Assembly: GCF_002269505.1 (NCBI RefSeq)
Contig: NZ_NQKQ01000012.1
Span: 22,199 to 86,198, forward strand
From: Pseudomonas fragi
Lineage (GTDB): Bacteria > Pseudomonadota > Gammaproteobacteria > Pseudomonadales > Pseudomonadaceae
DNA: 64,000 nucleotides
Direction of reading: 5' to 3'
Positions 35,413 to 45,167 of this stretch are shown piece by piece. Position 1 is the first letter of the stretch; every line of letters starts with the position of its first letter. Under the pieces are notes generated by a model. That model was not told the DNA's origin and searched no databases. It was given only the letters and a program-made list of their open reading frames with translations. The position numbers and the translations under genes were made by a program.

Positions 35413-36953
35413 CGGCCCCCGCGCTGCATTTGCAGGGCATCAGCAAGCGTTTCGGGGTGACCCGGGCCCTGGATGAGGTTGACCTGCGTGTCGAGCGGGG
35501 CTCGATTCACGGGCTGGTCGGTGAGAACGGTGCCGGTAAATCGACCCTGATCAAGGTGCTGGCAGGCATTCATCGGGCCGACAGCGGTACCCTGGCCATC
35601 GACGGGCAGGTATTACGCGGGTTCGGGCCCCGGCAAATCGAAGCCTTGGGTGTGCATTTCATTCATCAGGAGCGCTTGTTGCCGGGTAGCTTTACCGTGG
35701 GTGAAGCGCTGTTTTTCTGCCATGAGCTCAGATACGGGCCTTTTCTGCGCCGGCGTGCCCAGGACCGCGAGGCGGCACGGCTGCTACGTGAGTATTTTGC
35801 CCTGGAGTTCCCCCCGGGAGCGCTGGTCAGCGAACTGGACAGTGCGCAGCGGCAGATTTTGCAAATTACCCGCGCCTTGCTGGCCAAGCCAAAGATTCTG
35901 GTGTTCGACGAACCCAGCGTGTCACTGGTCAAGCGCGAGGTCGACCAACTGCTGGCAATCATCCGCGGTCTGCGTGATCAGGGCCTGACGATTGTGTATA
36001 TCTCCCACTACCTGCAAGAAATCGAAAGCCTGTGTGACCGCGTCACGGTGTTGCGCAATGGCCGCACCGTGGCGGTGGTCGACCCGCGCAGTACCTCGAC
36101 GGCACAGGTGGCACGGTTGATGGTCAATCGGGATGTCGGCGAGATGTACCCCAAAACTGTGGTCACACCCGGTGAGGTGGTGCTGCAGCTCAAGGGGCTG
36201 GGCGCAGGCCTGGCCTACCGCGATATCAACCTGAGCCTGCGCCGTGGTGAGGTAGTGGGGCTGACCGGGCTGGTCGGCTCCGGTGCCAAGGAACTGCTCA
36301 AAAGCTTGTTTGGCCTGGTGCAGCCCGAACGTGGCAGCGTGCATTTGCACGGTCAGGTCACGCGCTTCAAATCACCTCGCGACGCGGTACGCAAAGGCAT
36401 CGCGCTGGTGCCCGAAGAGCGCCGTATCCACGGGGTGGCACCGCTGCTTTCGGTCCTGGAAAACCTGACCCTGGCCGGGCTCTCGCGTTTCACTCGTGCC
36501 TGCCTGCTAAATGCGGCAGATGAGGCACGCGAAAGCGATCGGCTGATTGCCGAGCTGGGAATCAAGACCGCCGGCCACGATACGGCAGTGCGGCACTTGA
36601 GTGGCGGCAACCAGCAAAAAGTAGCGTTGGGTAAATGGTTGGGCCGTGACTGCACGGTGTATCTGCTGGACGAGCCCAGCGTCGGGATCGATATCGGCGC
36701 CAAGGTCGAGATTTATCGCTTGATCAGTCGCCTGGCCCGCCAAGGTGCTGCGGTACTGGTGCTGTCTTCGGACTTGCCGGAGCTGATTGGCATCAGCGAC
36801 CGCATTCTGGTGATGCACCGTGGCGCCCTGGCCGCAGAGTTCGATGCCGGTCAGGTTGACAGCGATCGCCTGCTGGCCTGTGCCACGGGGGCCCATGAAG
36901 GGACCGCCCCAGGCCTTTGCCCCGTGCGGGAGACGCAACATGCCCTGGTCTGA
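35409..36953 (+). CDS. Ribose-type ABC transporter ATPase (two nucleotide-binding domains)
   Basis: A 514-residue RbsA/MglA-like double ATPase. The first domain has Walker A GENGAGKST (about 37-45) and Walker B LVFDEPS near 163-169. The second has a degenerate Walker A (GLVGSGAKELLKSLFG near 288), the signature LSGGNQQKVALGKWL near 397 and a second Walker B YLLDEPSVGIDIG near 417. It overlaps the binding-protein stop by 4 bp and the permease start by 14 bp. Confidence 0.93.
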   Translation: MTAPALHLQGISKRFGVTRALDEVDLRVERGSIHGLVGENGAGKSTLIKVLAGIHRADSGTLAIDGQVLRGFGPRQIEALGVHFIHQERLLPGSFTVGEALFFCHELRYGPFLRRRAQDREAARLLREYFALEFPPGALVSELDSAQRQILQITRALLAKPKILVFDEPSVSLVKREVDQLLAIIRGLRDQGLTIVYISHYLQEIESLCDRVTVLRNGRTVAVVDPRSTSTAQVARLMVNRDVGEMYPKTVVTPGEVVLQLKGLGAGLAYRDINLSLRRGEVVGLTGLVGSGAKELLKSLFGLVQPERGSVHLHGQVTRFKSPRDAVRKGIALVPEERRIHGVAPLLSVLENLTLAGLSRFTRACLLNAADEARESDRLIAELGIKTAGHDTAVRHLSGGNQQKVALGKWLGRDCTVYLLDEPSVGIDIGAKVEIYRLISRLARQGAAVLVLSSDLPELIGISDRILVMHRGALAAEFDAGQVDSDRLLACATGAHEGTAPGLCPVRETQHALV

Positions 36954-37935
36954 AATCCTTGCCCAGCCGCTGGCTCGCCGGCTGGGTCTGCTGGTGCTGC
37001 GGCGCGGCTCGTCAGGGGCGTTTTTGCTAATTCTGGCGGTATTGGCCGTGACTGCACCGAACTTCCTCAGCCCCGGCAATATTGCCAATGTGTTTGCCCA
37101 GTCGGCGATCCTGGGGATTCTGGCGTTCGGTCTGACCTGTGTGGTGATCGGGGGCGGCTCCAATGTGGTTGCCGGTGGCCTCGACCTGTCGCTGGCAGCC
37201 AATCTGGGCCTGTGTGCTGCGGTTTACAGCAGCTTGAACAATGCCGGTTTTGACACGGTACAAGCGATTGGCCTGACCTTGCTCTGCGGGCTGGCGGTTG
37301 GTGCGCTGAACGGTTTTACCGTAGTGGTGCTGCGTCTGCCGCCGTTGCTCGCAACATTGGCGAGCATGAACCTGATTGCCGGACTGGAGCTGGTGCTGAC
37401 CCAGAACAGCGTACTGCCCACCGACTCGGCCTTGCTGGATACCCTGGCCATGGGTGAGTGGCTGCAGGTGCCAGCGCTTGCCTGGATGTTGTTGGCGGTT
37501 GCCTTGCTGCTGGGTTTGTTGATTCAGCACAGCCCCTATGGCTTGCGCCTGTACGCGGTCGGCGAATACCCCGAAGCAGCGCGGGCAGCCGGGCTGCGCG
37601 TCGGGCTTTATGTGTTTTCCAGCTATCTGATTGCCGGCCTGTGTGCTGGCGTCGCGGCCTTTTGTTCGGCAGCGTATTTTAGCGGCAGTACTACGGGTTC
37701 CGGGGACATGTTGCTGTCAGTGGTGGCCATCGCTTTTTTGGGGGTGGTGTTTTCCCGGCGGCTGGTGGCGAACATCCCCGGGACTTTGCTGGCAACGCTG
37801 TTACTGGGTTTTTTGATTAACGGTTTCCAGTTGCTGAACATCGCCAGCTTCTGGGTCAACGGTGTGCAGGGGGTACTGATTTTGTTGGTGGTGGCCATGT
37901 CCAGTGCATTGCGCAAAGAGGAGGGCGGGCTATGA
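36940..37935 (+). CDS. Ribose-type ABC permease 1
   Basis: A 331-residue RbsC-like permease with about nine or ten membrane helices and the family pattern GGGSNVVAGGLDLSLAANLG near 68-87, which corresponds to the GGIDLSVG motif. Start at the ATG at 36940, inside the ATPase gene; longer in-frame starts overlap the ATPase too far. Probably forms a heterodimer with permease 2. Confidence 0.9.
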   Translation: MPWSEILAQPLARRLGLLVLRRGSSGAFLLILAVLAVTAPNFLSPGNIANVFAQSAILGILAFGLTCVVIGGGSNVVAGGLDLSLAANLGLCAAVYSSLNNAGFDTVQAIGLTLLCGLAVGALNGFTVVVLRLPPLLATLASMNLIAGLELVLTQNSVLPTDSALLDTLAMGEWLQVPALAWMLLAVALLLGLLIQHSPYGLRLYAVGEYPEAARAAGLRVGLYVFSSYLIAGLCAGVAAFCSAAYFSGSTTGSGDMLLSVVAIAFLGVVFSRRLVANIPGTLLATLLLGFLINGFQLLNIASFWVNGVQGVLILLVVAMSSALRKEEGGL

Positions 37936-38909
37936 CCACGCTGGCTGCAACTGCTGTATCCAGGCCGCTGTTATCCCGCTTGCTGCGGGGGATTCTGCCG
38001 CTGTTGATCGTTGCCATCGTGGCATTTTTTTCCGTGGCGGCGCCGGGGTTTCTGAGCCTTGGCAATCTGAGCAGCCTTGTGCTGAACAATTTTGTCTTGT
38101 TGGCGATTGTCGCCATTGGCATGACCTGGGCCGTCGCGGCGGGGGGTATTGACCTGTCGGTGGGCACCGCGGTGGATTTCGCCAGCCTGGCCTTTGTTGT
38201 GTTGCTCAATGGCGGCTATGGGCTGGTCGTCGCCATTCCCGGAGCACTGGTGGCCGGGGCGCTGGTGGGCAGCTTCAATGCCGGGTTGATCGCAGGCCTG
38301 GGCATCACGCCGTTTCTGGCGACGCTAGGCACCCTGTTCATCGGCACCAGCGTGCAGCAGTTGCTCTCTGACGGCGGGCAGCCGATCTACATCGCGCAGC
38401 CTGTTTTGCCGGGCCTCACCGCGGTGACATGGCTGGGCATGCCGCTGCCCTTGTGGCTGGTGCTGGCGGTGGCGACGGTATACGGGGTGATCCTGGCGCG
38501 TGGGCGGTTGGGGCGGGAGATACTGGCCGTGGGCACTCAGGTGCAACTGGCGCGATATTCGGGTCTGTCGATCCGCCAGATCAGCCTCAAGGTGTTTATT
38601 GCCAGCGCGCTGGCCTGTGCCGTGGCCGGGATTGTGCTCAGTTCGACGGTCAATGCTTATGTGCCGATGTCGGGCAATGCGTTTTTGATTAATGCCATCG
38701 GCGCGGTGTTTATGGGCACCACCTTGAGCCGAACCGGGCGCGCCAACATCCCCGGCACGCTGCTGGGGGTGTTGTTTATCAATGTGATTGCCAATGGGTT
38801 GCTGTTGATCGGCTGGAATTTCTACTGGCAGCAGGTGGCGACCGGAGGGCTGATTTTGCTGGTGCTGGCGTTCAGTTTTGCCAGCCGGCGCCAAAGCCCC
38901 TCTTACTGA
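37932..38909 (+). CDS. Ribose-type ABC permease 2
   Basis: A 325-residue RbsC-like permease with the motif AAGGIDLSVGTAVDFASLAF near 70-89 and a second GNAFLINAIGAVFMGTTLSR near 246. It overlaps permease 1 by 4 bp. Last gene of the four-gene importer. Confidence 0.92.
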   Translation: MTTLAATAVSRPLLSRLLRGILPLLIVAIVAFFSVAAPGFLSLGNLSSLVLNNFVLLAIVAIGMTWAVAAGGIDLSVGTAVDFASLAFVVLLNGGYGLVVAIPGALVAGALVGSFNAGLIAGLGITPFLATLGTLFIGTSVQQLLSDGGQPIYIAQPVLPGLTAVTWLGMPLPLWLVLAVATVYGVILARGRLGREILAVGTQVQLARYSGLSIRQISLKVFIASALACAVAGIVLSSTVNAYVPMSGNAFLINAIGAVFMGTTLSRTGRANIPGTLLGVLFINVIANGLLLIGWNFYWQQVATGGLILLVLAFSFASRRQSPSY

Positions 38910-38936
38910 GCGAGAGAGGACAGGTTGGCGGGGTAC

Positions 38937-40190
38937 TCAAGCGTGCGTGGGATCTGCGAGAGGAGTGGGGTGAGGGAAGCTGTTGCCGATTTGCCACACA
39001 GATAGCGGCTCGGTGCCGTTGACTGTCCAGTCCCCGACAATCCGCGCTTTGTAGATCCAGGGGTTGTGGGAGGCCGCTGTGCGCGCATTGCGCCAGTGGC
39101 GATCCAGCGCTTTGCTGACGCTTACCCCTGAGGCACCCAGGGCGTTGAACAGATCGCTGGTCGCCCGCAGAATCAATTCCGAGACCACCACCTGCGCCTT
39201 GGAGGTCTCTATTTCGGCGTCGATATTGGCTTGGCGCTCGGCCTCTGTGTTCTGGGCCAGATGTGCGACGTAGGCCCTTTGCAGCGGTTCGGCCGCGCGT
39301 AGGGTCACGGCTTCTGCCGCGTACACCTGAGCCGCTATCTGCCCGACCACTTGCAGGATTTGCGCATCGCCACTGGCGGTTTCGGCATTGCCGTGGCTGA
39401 ACACCCGCTTGCGTTCACGCACTTCTTGCGCGATATCGCGTTCCACCGCCCGGCCAATACCTGCCAGCACGGCCAGCAGCACCAGTTGGTAAAACGCAGT
39501 CTGGTATTTGAAACGCGTTTCAAAGGGAATCACGTTTTCGGCGCTCAGGGGCACGTCCACATACACCGACGTGCCACTGCCGGTCGTGCGCTGGCCAAAG
39601 CCGTCCCAATCATCGCTCTGGGTAACGCCGGGGTGGTTGGCCTGCACCAGGGCAATCACATCGGCGCCGTTGTCCGAACGCCGGGCGTATACATCGATCC
39701 AGTCGGCGAAGATGCTGCCGGTGCTGTAGTACTTGGCACCGTTGAGCAGGTAGCTTTCGCCTTGGGGGCTGATCCTGGTGAGGACTTCCCCAAGCTTTAC
39801 CGCGCCCACTTCAGTCCAGCCATTTCCCACCAGTTCACCCGCCACAATGCGTGCGAACCAGGATCCGCGCGCAGGGCCGGGTGGCGCGTTGAGGCGGTCT
39901 TCGACAAAGGCGAAATGACCGCGCAGTGCTTGCGGGATATTCGAGTCGGCCTCGGCCAGTTCGATCAGCAACTGGAACAGCTGACTTAGGGACGCTCCTG
40001 CTCCGCCGTATTCAACCGGCACCCGCACTGCGCCAAAGCCTGCCTGCTTGAGCCAGCGGATGGGTTCATGGGGCAACTCGCGGGCCTGTTCGCGCTCTAG
40101 CGTGCCGGCGGCGATCCTGCGAAACAGCGGGCGGAAACGCTTGGCCAGGGTTTCGTAGTCGGTGCCCACGGACAGAGGTGATGCGGTCAT
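38937..40190 (-). CDS. SfnB-family (acyl-CoA dehydrogenase-like) flavin monooxygenase
   Basis: A 417-residue ACAD-fold flavoprotein related to SfnB/DszC, reduced-FMN-dependent enzymes used in sulfur acquisition. Visible: AGFGAVRVPVEYGGAGASLS near 57-76, GNGWTEVGAVKLGEVLTRIS near 133, NGAKYYSTGSIFADWIDVYA near 160, and LGASGVSVSKALDRHWRNAR near 366, typical of DszC-like proteins. Start at 40190 has AGGAGAACAGCC in front. Divergent from the LLM monooxygenase gene at 40453, so the two may share regulation. Its 3' end faces the ABC permease gene. Confidence 0.82.
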   Translation of the reverse strand: MTASPLSVGTDYETLAKRFRPLFRRIAAGTLEREQARELPHEPIRWLKQAGFGAVRVPVEYGGAGASLSQLFQLLIELAEADSNIPQALRGHFAFVEDRLNAPPGPARGSWFARIVAGELVGNGWTEVGAVKLGEVLTRISPQGESYLLNGAKYYSTGSIFADWIDVYARRSDNGADVIALVQANHPGVTQSDDWDGFGQRTTGSGTSVYVDVPLSAENVIPFETRFKYQTAFYQLVLLAVLAGIGRAVERDIAQEVRERKRVFSHGNAETASGDAQILQVVGQIAAQVYAAEAVTLRAAEPLQRAYVAHLAQNTEAERQANIDAEIETSKAQVVVSELILRATSDLFNALGASGVSVSKALDRHWRNARTAASHNPWIYKARIVGDWTVNGTEPLSVWQIGNSFPHPTPLADPTHA

Positions 40191-40348
40191 GGCTGTTCTC
40201 CTGAAATGGAAGGTTCCTGACGTGGGGTTGCAGGGTTTGTGCCGCTGCTTGCAGGCCGGATAAATCTGGGAATTACTCGCCAATGTGTTGCCTGGGCAAC
40301 AACAAACTGTACGAAAATCCCACAGCTTGTCCCGATTTCAACAGCTCG

Positions 40349-40377
40349 GTAGCCGCTGCGCAGCGCAGCGAGGCTAC
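40349..40377. repeat. Short hairpin between divergent monooxygenase genes
   Basis: The arms GTAGCC and GGCTAC with inner CTGCG/CGCAG pairing form a REP-like hairpin in the 262-bp divergent promoter region. Confidence 0.55.
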
Positions 40378-40452
40378 AAGGATGAGCGATGGTCAAAACC
40401 GGCACGGCCTGTGCAACAGCCCCTTTCAAATGCCTTGCCGTGGAGCAATTCG

Positions 40453-41853
40453 ATGTCCCGTGAAATTCGTCTCAACGCCTTCGACATGAACTGTGTCGGG
40501 CATCAGTCCCCGGGCTTATGGGCCCACCCCCGTGATCGCTCGTGGCAGTACAAGGACCTTGAATACTGGACCGACCTGGCCCGGATCCTTGAGCGTGGCA
40601 AGTTCGACGGGCTGTTTATCGCCGATGTGCTGGGCGTTTATGACGTCTATCGCGGCAATGGCGATGCGGCAATCCGCCAGGGCGCACAGGTGCCGGTCAA
40701 TGATCCACTGCAATTGATCCCGCCGATGGCGCTGGTGACCGAGCATCTGGGTTTTGGCCTCACCGCCTCGCTGTCGTTTGAACACCCGTATCCCTTCGCC
40801 CGGCGTCTGTCGACCCTCGATCATCTGACCAAGGGCCGTGCGGGCTGGAACATTGTCACCTCGTATCTGGAAAGCGGCGCCAGGAATATCGGCCAGCCAG
40901 CCCTGACCGAGCATGATGCGCGCTATGACTATGCCCAGGAATATCTGGAGGTCTGCTACAAGCTCTGGGAAGGCAGCTGGGAAGAGGGCGCGATCCTGCG
41001 CGACCGCGAGAAGCGGGTGTTCAGTGATCCGGGCAAAATCCATGAAATCCGCCATTTCGGCAAACACTTCCAGGTGCCCGGCATACACCTGTGTGAGCCC
41101 TCACCGCAACGCACTCCAGTGCTTTATCAGGCGGGTGCTTCCAGCAGGGGCAAGCAGTTCGCCGCCGAGCAGGCCGAGTGTGTGTTTGTGGCTGCGCCGT
41201 CCAAGGTACTGTTGAAAAAAACCGTCGCCGATATCCGCCGCCGTGCTGCCGAAGCCGGACGAGACCCTGCAAAAATCCTGATTTTCAATCTGCAGACGGT
41301 GATTCTCGGCGAGACCGATGCCCTGGCCAAGGCCAAATTCGAAGAATACAAAAGCTATGTCAGCTACGAAGGCGCAATGGCCCTGATCAGCGGCTGGACC
41401 GGCATCGATTTCAGCCAGTTCAAGCCAGACGAACCGCTCAAGCATGTGCACACCAATGCCATTCAATCGGCGGTCGAGACCTTTTCCACGGCGGACCCCA
41501 ACACCCTCTGGACTCCCAATGCCCTGGCCGACTGGGTGGGCATCGGCGGCTTTGGCCCGTTGTTTGTCGGCAGTCCCGAAACCGTGGCCGACCTGCTCGA
41601 AGAATGGGTGGCCGAGACCGATGTGGACGGTTTCAACCTGGCTTACGCCATCACCCATGAGACCTTTACCGACGCCGTCGAGCTGCTGGTGCCCGAGCTG
41701 CAAAGACGCGGCGTGTACAAGAAGGAGTACGCGCCGGGCACCCTGCGCGAGAAGCTGTTTGGCGAAGGTCCGCGTCTTGCGCCCGGGCATCCGGGAGCGG
41801 GCTACCGCAACCTGGGCGAACTCAACCGCAGCCGCGCAACAGAGCCTGCTTGA
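40453..41853 (+). CDS. LLM-class FMN-dependent monooxygenase (NtaA/SnaA/DszA type)
   Basis: A 466-residue flavin-dependent monooxygenase of the NtaA/DszA family. Key stretches: GHQSPGLWAHPRDRSWQYKD near 16-35, YWTDLARILERGKFDGLFIA near 37-56, STLDHLTKGRAGWNIVTSYL near 120-139 and PVLYQAGASSRGKQFAAEQA near 222. It needs reduced FMN from a separate reductase, which is not encoded here. Family members oxidise chelators, sulfones and other xenobiotics. Start at 40453 follows TGGAGCAATTCG; the frame extends upstream without homology. Confidence 0.88.
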   Translation: MSREIRLNAFDMNCVGHQSPGLWAHPRDRSWQYKDLEYWTDLARILERGKFDGLFIADVLGVYDVYRGNGDAAIRQGAQVPVNDPLQLIPPMALVTEHLGFGLTASLSFEHPYPFARRLSTLDHLTKGRAGWNIVTSYLESGARNIGQPALTEHDARYDYAQEYLEVCYKLWEGSWEEGAILRDREKRVFSDPGKIHEIRHFGKHFQVPGIHLCEPSPQRTPVLYQAGASSRGKQFAAEQAECVFVAAPSKVLLKKTVADIRRRAAEAGRDPAKILIFNLQTVILGETDALAKAKFEEYKSYVSYEGAMALISGWTGIDFSQFKPDEPLKHVHTNAIQSAVETFSTADPNTLWTPNALADWVGIGGFGPLFVGSPETVADLLEEWVAETDVDGFNLAYAITHETFTDAVELLVPELQRRGVYKKEYAPGTLREKLFGEGPRLAPGHPGAGYRNLGELNRSRATEPA

Positions 41854-41927
41854 AACCAGGGGCTGGACACAGGCAGGGTCAGTGACTGACCCTGCGTTCA
41901 GCGCTCAATAAATCCAGGAACGAGTGA

Positions 41928-43355
41928 ATGACCTTAAGTGATGCGCCAAGCGGACAGGCAACCCACGCCATCCGCAAGGCTGATGTGTTGATTGTTGGCG
42001 GTGGCCTGAGCGGCACCTTGTTGGCCATGCAACTGCTGCGCTTGCCGGGTGCCCGGCATATCGTGGTGGTGGAACCCCGGGCCGAACTGGGCCGGGGCGA
42101 GGCCTACAGCGCCACCGAGCTGGGGCATACCCTCAATGGCAATGCCGCGCGCATGAGCGTCGAACCGGATGATGCCGACGACCTGACCCGCTGGCTGCAA
42201 GCCCATATCGCCGGGGGTGGCTGGCCCGAGTCGGCGGTGCAGCCTGTGCCGGTAGCCGAACTGTTCCCGCCACGCGGGCTGTTTGGCCTGTATGCCCAGC
42301 AGCGGCTGGCGCAGGCCCTGGCCGTCGGCGAGTGCAACGGCTCAAGCCTGACCCATGTACGCGATGAGGTGGTCGACCTGCACACCCAGGCGCATGGCGT
42401 GAGGGTCACGCTCAAGCACGGCGAGCCGTTGCAGGCAGGGGCTGCGGTGTTGGCTACCGGCATGTTCCCGGCGGCGCGCACGGCCCAGCGCCAGTCGAGC
42501 GGTTTGAATGCGGCCGCGCTGGACCCGTGGAATATCGACGCCATGCGCGCATTGCCGGTGGATGCCCGGGTGCTGATCATCGGCTCGGGGCTGACCATGG
42601 TCGATGCCCTCGAGTCCCTGAACCAGGCAGGGCATCGGGGCCCGATCGAGGTCTTTTCCCGTCACGGCCTGCTGCCCCGTGTACGGCGCCAGCCACCGGT
42701 TTGGGAAGACTTCCTGAGCCTGGCCGTGCACATTCGCAGCCCTTTGCAGTTGTTGCGTGAACTGCGTCGCCAATGCGCCTTGGCCCAGGCCCGGGGCATC
42801 GACTGGCAGGCCCCGCTGGACACCGTGCGTGTGCATATCCCCAGGCTCTGGAGCCAGGCCAGCGATGCCCAGCGCCGCCAGTTTGTGCGCCATGTGCGGC
42901 CCTGGTGGGAGAGCCATCACCACCGTTCGCCGCCCCAGGGTGATGCCTTGTTGCAACGGCTGATCGAAGAAGGGCGGCTGACGATCAATGCGGCGTCGTT
43001 GCAAGGCGTGGACAGCTCGGGGCTGCGCATTCGCTTGCGATATCGCGGGCAATCCGAAGCGGTATGGGTGCAGGGGGATGCTCTGATCAACTCCACCGGC
43101 ATTGAATACGACTGGCGCCGGGTGGATAAAGCCTTGCCACGCCAGTTGTTGCAGCGCGGGCTGATCCTGCCCGGCAATCTGGGCCTGGGCATTGCCAGCG
43201 ATGCTGGCGGCGCGGTGCTCAATGCGCAGGCCGAGCCTGCGTCGCGATTGTTCGCGATGGGCCCGCCATTGCGCGGCATGTGGTGGGAAAGTACCGCGGT
43301 GACCGATGTTGCCTTGCAGGCCAAGGCGTTGGCTCAACGCCTGGTGATGCTGTAA
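41928..43355 (+). CDS. FAD/NAD(P)-binding protein, YdhS-like
   Basis: A 475-residue flavoprotein with DVLIVGGGLSGTLLAMQLLR (about 20-39) and a second dinucleotide motif VLIIGSGLTMVDALESLNQA near 215. The region EAYSATELGHTLNGNAARMS near 62-81 fits the FAD_NAD_binding (PF13454) YdhS-like family. Biochemical role poorly known; here it follows the LLM monooxygenase and could act on the same pathway. It is closed by a strong hairpin. Confidence 0.8.
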   Translation: MTLSDAPSGQATHAIRKADVLIVGGGLSGTLLAMQLLRLPGARHIVVVEPRAELGRGEAYSATELGHTLNGNAARMSVEPDDADDLTRWLQAHIAGGGWPESAVQPVPVAELFPPRGLFGLYAQQRLAQALAVGECNGSSLTHVRDEVVDLHTQAHGVRVTLKHGEPLQAGAAVLATGMFPAARTAQRQSSGLNAAALDPWNIDAMRALPVDARVLIIGSGLTMVDALESLNQAGHRGPIEVFSRHGLLPRVRRQPPVWEDFLSLAVHIRSPLQLLRELRRQCALAQARGIDWQAPLDTVRVHIPRLWSQASDAQRRQFVRHVRPWWESHHHRSPPQGDALLQRLIEEGRLTINAASLQGVDSSGLRIRLRYRGQSEAVWVQGDALINSTGIEYDWRRVDKALPRQLLQRGLILPGNLGLGIASDAGGAVLNAQAEPASRLFAMGPPLRGMWWESTAVTDVALQAKALAQRLVML

Positions 43356-43359
43356 TCCA

Positions 43360-43394
43360 CCTGCAACCCTCTGCTGGCGAGCGAGGGTTGCAGG
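43360..43394. terminator. Bidirectional terminator
   Basis: The 12-bp arms CCTGCAACCCTC and GAGGGTTGCAGG with an 11-nt loop, followed by GTTTTGG, lie between convergent genes ending at 43355 and 43412. Confidence 0.8.
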
Positions 43395-43411
43395 GTTTTG
43401 GCTGGAAAAAC

Positions 43412-44197
43412 TTAATTGCCCTCAAACCGCGCCGTGCGTTTTTCGATAAACGCCTGCATCCCTTCTTTTTGATCCCGTGAAGCAAACAGCAGTGCATTGG
43501 CCTTGCGCTCCAGCGCCAGGCCTGTTTCCAGCGGCCCGTCAACACCGGCCAGAATCACTTCCTTGATCTGCTCGGCCGCCAGCGGCGGCATGGCGGCGAT
43601 CAGTTGCGCCATCTCCAGGGCATAGGCCTGTACCTCGGCATCGTCCACGATATTACTCACCAGCCCGGCAACCCAGGCTTCTTCAGCGGTAATCGGCTGC
43701 CCGGTGAGGGCCATGCGCATCGCCTTGGCCTTGCCCACCGCCCGCACCAGCCGCTGGGTGCCGCCGATACCCGGCATGATGCCGATGCGAATTTCCGGCT
43801 GGCAAAATTTCGCGCTGCGCCCCGCAACAATGATATCGGCGAGCATCGCCAGTTCGCAGCCACCGCCATAGGCATAGCCGCACACCGCCGCGATCACCGG
43901 CTTGGGGCAATGCTGGATCGGCGCCCAGACCCGTTCGGTATGGCGCTGGTAGATATCGATCGGGCCGACCCCGGCCATGCTGTTGATGTCGCCACCAGCG
44001 GCAAACACCTTTTCGCCACCGGTCAGCAGGATGCAGCGCACTTGCGGGTTGTCGGACAGCTCAGTGAAGTGGCGCGACAGCAGCGCCTGCAATTCAAGGC
44101 TCAGGGCATTGGTGGCCTGGGGGCGGTTAAGGCGCAGCAGGGCCACGCCCGGGGCCGGGAACTCAAGCAATACCGGCGCGGCAGATGGGTCTGACAT
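43412..44197 (-). CDS. Enoyl-CoA hydratase/isomerase-family protein
   Basis: A 261-residue crotonase-fold protein. It has LNRPQATNALSLELQALLSR near 22-41, the oxyanion-hole motif KVFAAGGDI near 66-74 and [20 protein letters not shown] near 106-125. The residue pair E/E of classical hydratases is represented by E114-type GGCELA and PEIRIGIMPG near 135. Start at 44197 follows GAGGAAGCCC; a longer frame to 44269 lacks a site. Divergent from the side-chain cluster, so it likely supplies a hydration or isomerisation step in the same pathway. Confidence 0.88.
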   Translation of the reverse strand: MSDPSAAPVLLEFPAPGVALLRLNRPQATNALSLELQALLSRHFTELSDNPQVRCILLTGGEKVFAAGGDINSMAGVGPIDIYQRHTERVWAPIQHCPKPVIAAVCGYAYGGGCELAMLADIIVAGRSAKFCQPEIRIGIMPGIGGTQRLVRAVGKAKAMRMALTGQPITAEEAWVAGLVSNIVDDAEVQAYALEMAQLIAAMPPLAAEQIKEVILAGVDGPLETGLALERKANALLFASRDQKEGMQAFIEKRTARFEGN

Positions 44198-44340
44198 GGG
44201 CTTCCTCATTAACAGGGGCTGTGTCCACAGCATGCGCTGGATTGTTGCGTTCAGCCGGCCGTGCTTCATCGTCCGTTCAGACGACGAGCAGCCCCCGGAT
44301 TGTCCCTAGAGTGGCTCCATCAGTAGAAAAGGAGCACGTC

Positions 44341-45114
44341 ATGGGTCAACTCTCAGGGCTGGATTACAGCGCCAAGGTGGTGCTGGTCACCGGCGGCACC
44401 AAAGGCATCGGCGCCGGTATCGCCCGCAGCTTTCTGCAAGCCGGGGCACGGGTGATCGTGTGTGGCAGAACAACCCCTGAGGTGTTGCCCAGTGCGGGTT
44501 CGGCACAGGCGGTGTTTATGGCGTGCGATGTGCGCGACCAGGCATCGCTGACGGCCTTGTTCGAAGGCATCCGCGCCGATTTCGGCCGCCTCGATGTGGT
44601 GATCAACAACGCCGGTGGCAGCCCTCCGGCCGAAGCCGGCAGCGCCTCGCCGCGTTTTCACGAAAGCATTATCCGCCTCAACTTGATCGCTCCGTTGAAC
44701 GTTGCACAACAGGCCAATGCCCTGATGCAGCAACAGAGCGAGGGCGGTTGCATCGTGTTTATCGGCAGCATCAGCGCCTTGCGCGCATCGCCGGGCACCG
44801 CCGCGTATGGCGCGGCCAAGGCCGGGGTGCTGGCCCTGGTGCAGTCGCTGGCCGTGGAGTGGGCACCCAAGGTGCGGGTAGTGGCGGTCAGCCCGGGGCT
44901 GGTACGCACCGAGCAGGCTCACCTGCATTTCGGCGACGAACAGGGCATCGCGGCGGTCAGCGCCGGGATCCCGGCCGGGCGCATGGCATTGCCCGAAGAC
45001 ATCGGCAACGCCTGCCTGTTTATCGCATCACCCCTGGCCGGCTATGCCAGCGGCTGCAACCTGTTGTTGCACGGCGGCGGCGAACGCCCGGCTTTTTTGA
45101 GCGCTGCGCACTGA
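44341..45114 (+). CDS. SDR-family dehydrogenase, first gene of the side-chain cluster
   Basis: A 257-residue SDR with TGGTKGIGAG near 18-27, NNAGGSPP near 90-97 and the active-site YGAAK near 157-161. It might oxidise a 3-hydroxyacyl-CoA or a hydroxysteroid intermediate. It has a strong ribosome binding site (AAAAGGAGCACGTC) and starts the plus-strand cluster running to 55627. The specific substrate is not determinable. Confidence 0.82.
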   Translation: MGQLSGLDYSAKVVLVTGGTKGIGAGIARSFLQAGARVIVCGRTTPEVLPSAGSAQAVFMACDVRDQASLTALFEGIRADFGRLDVVINNAGGSPPAEAGSASPRFHESIIRLNLIAPLNVAQQANALMQQQSEGGCIVFIGSISALRASPGTAAYGAAKAGVLALVQSLAVEWAPKVRVVAVSPGLVRTEQAHLHFGDEQGIAAVSAGIPAGRMALPEDIGNACLFIASPLAGYASGCNLLLHGGGERPAFLSAAH

Positions 45115-45167
45115 CGACCTTCAGCGGCGACCACCCGGTTGCTGCACTTGACACGCAGGAGACGAAC

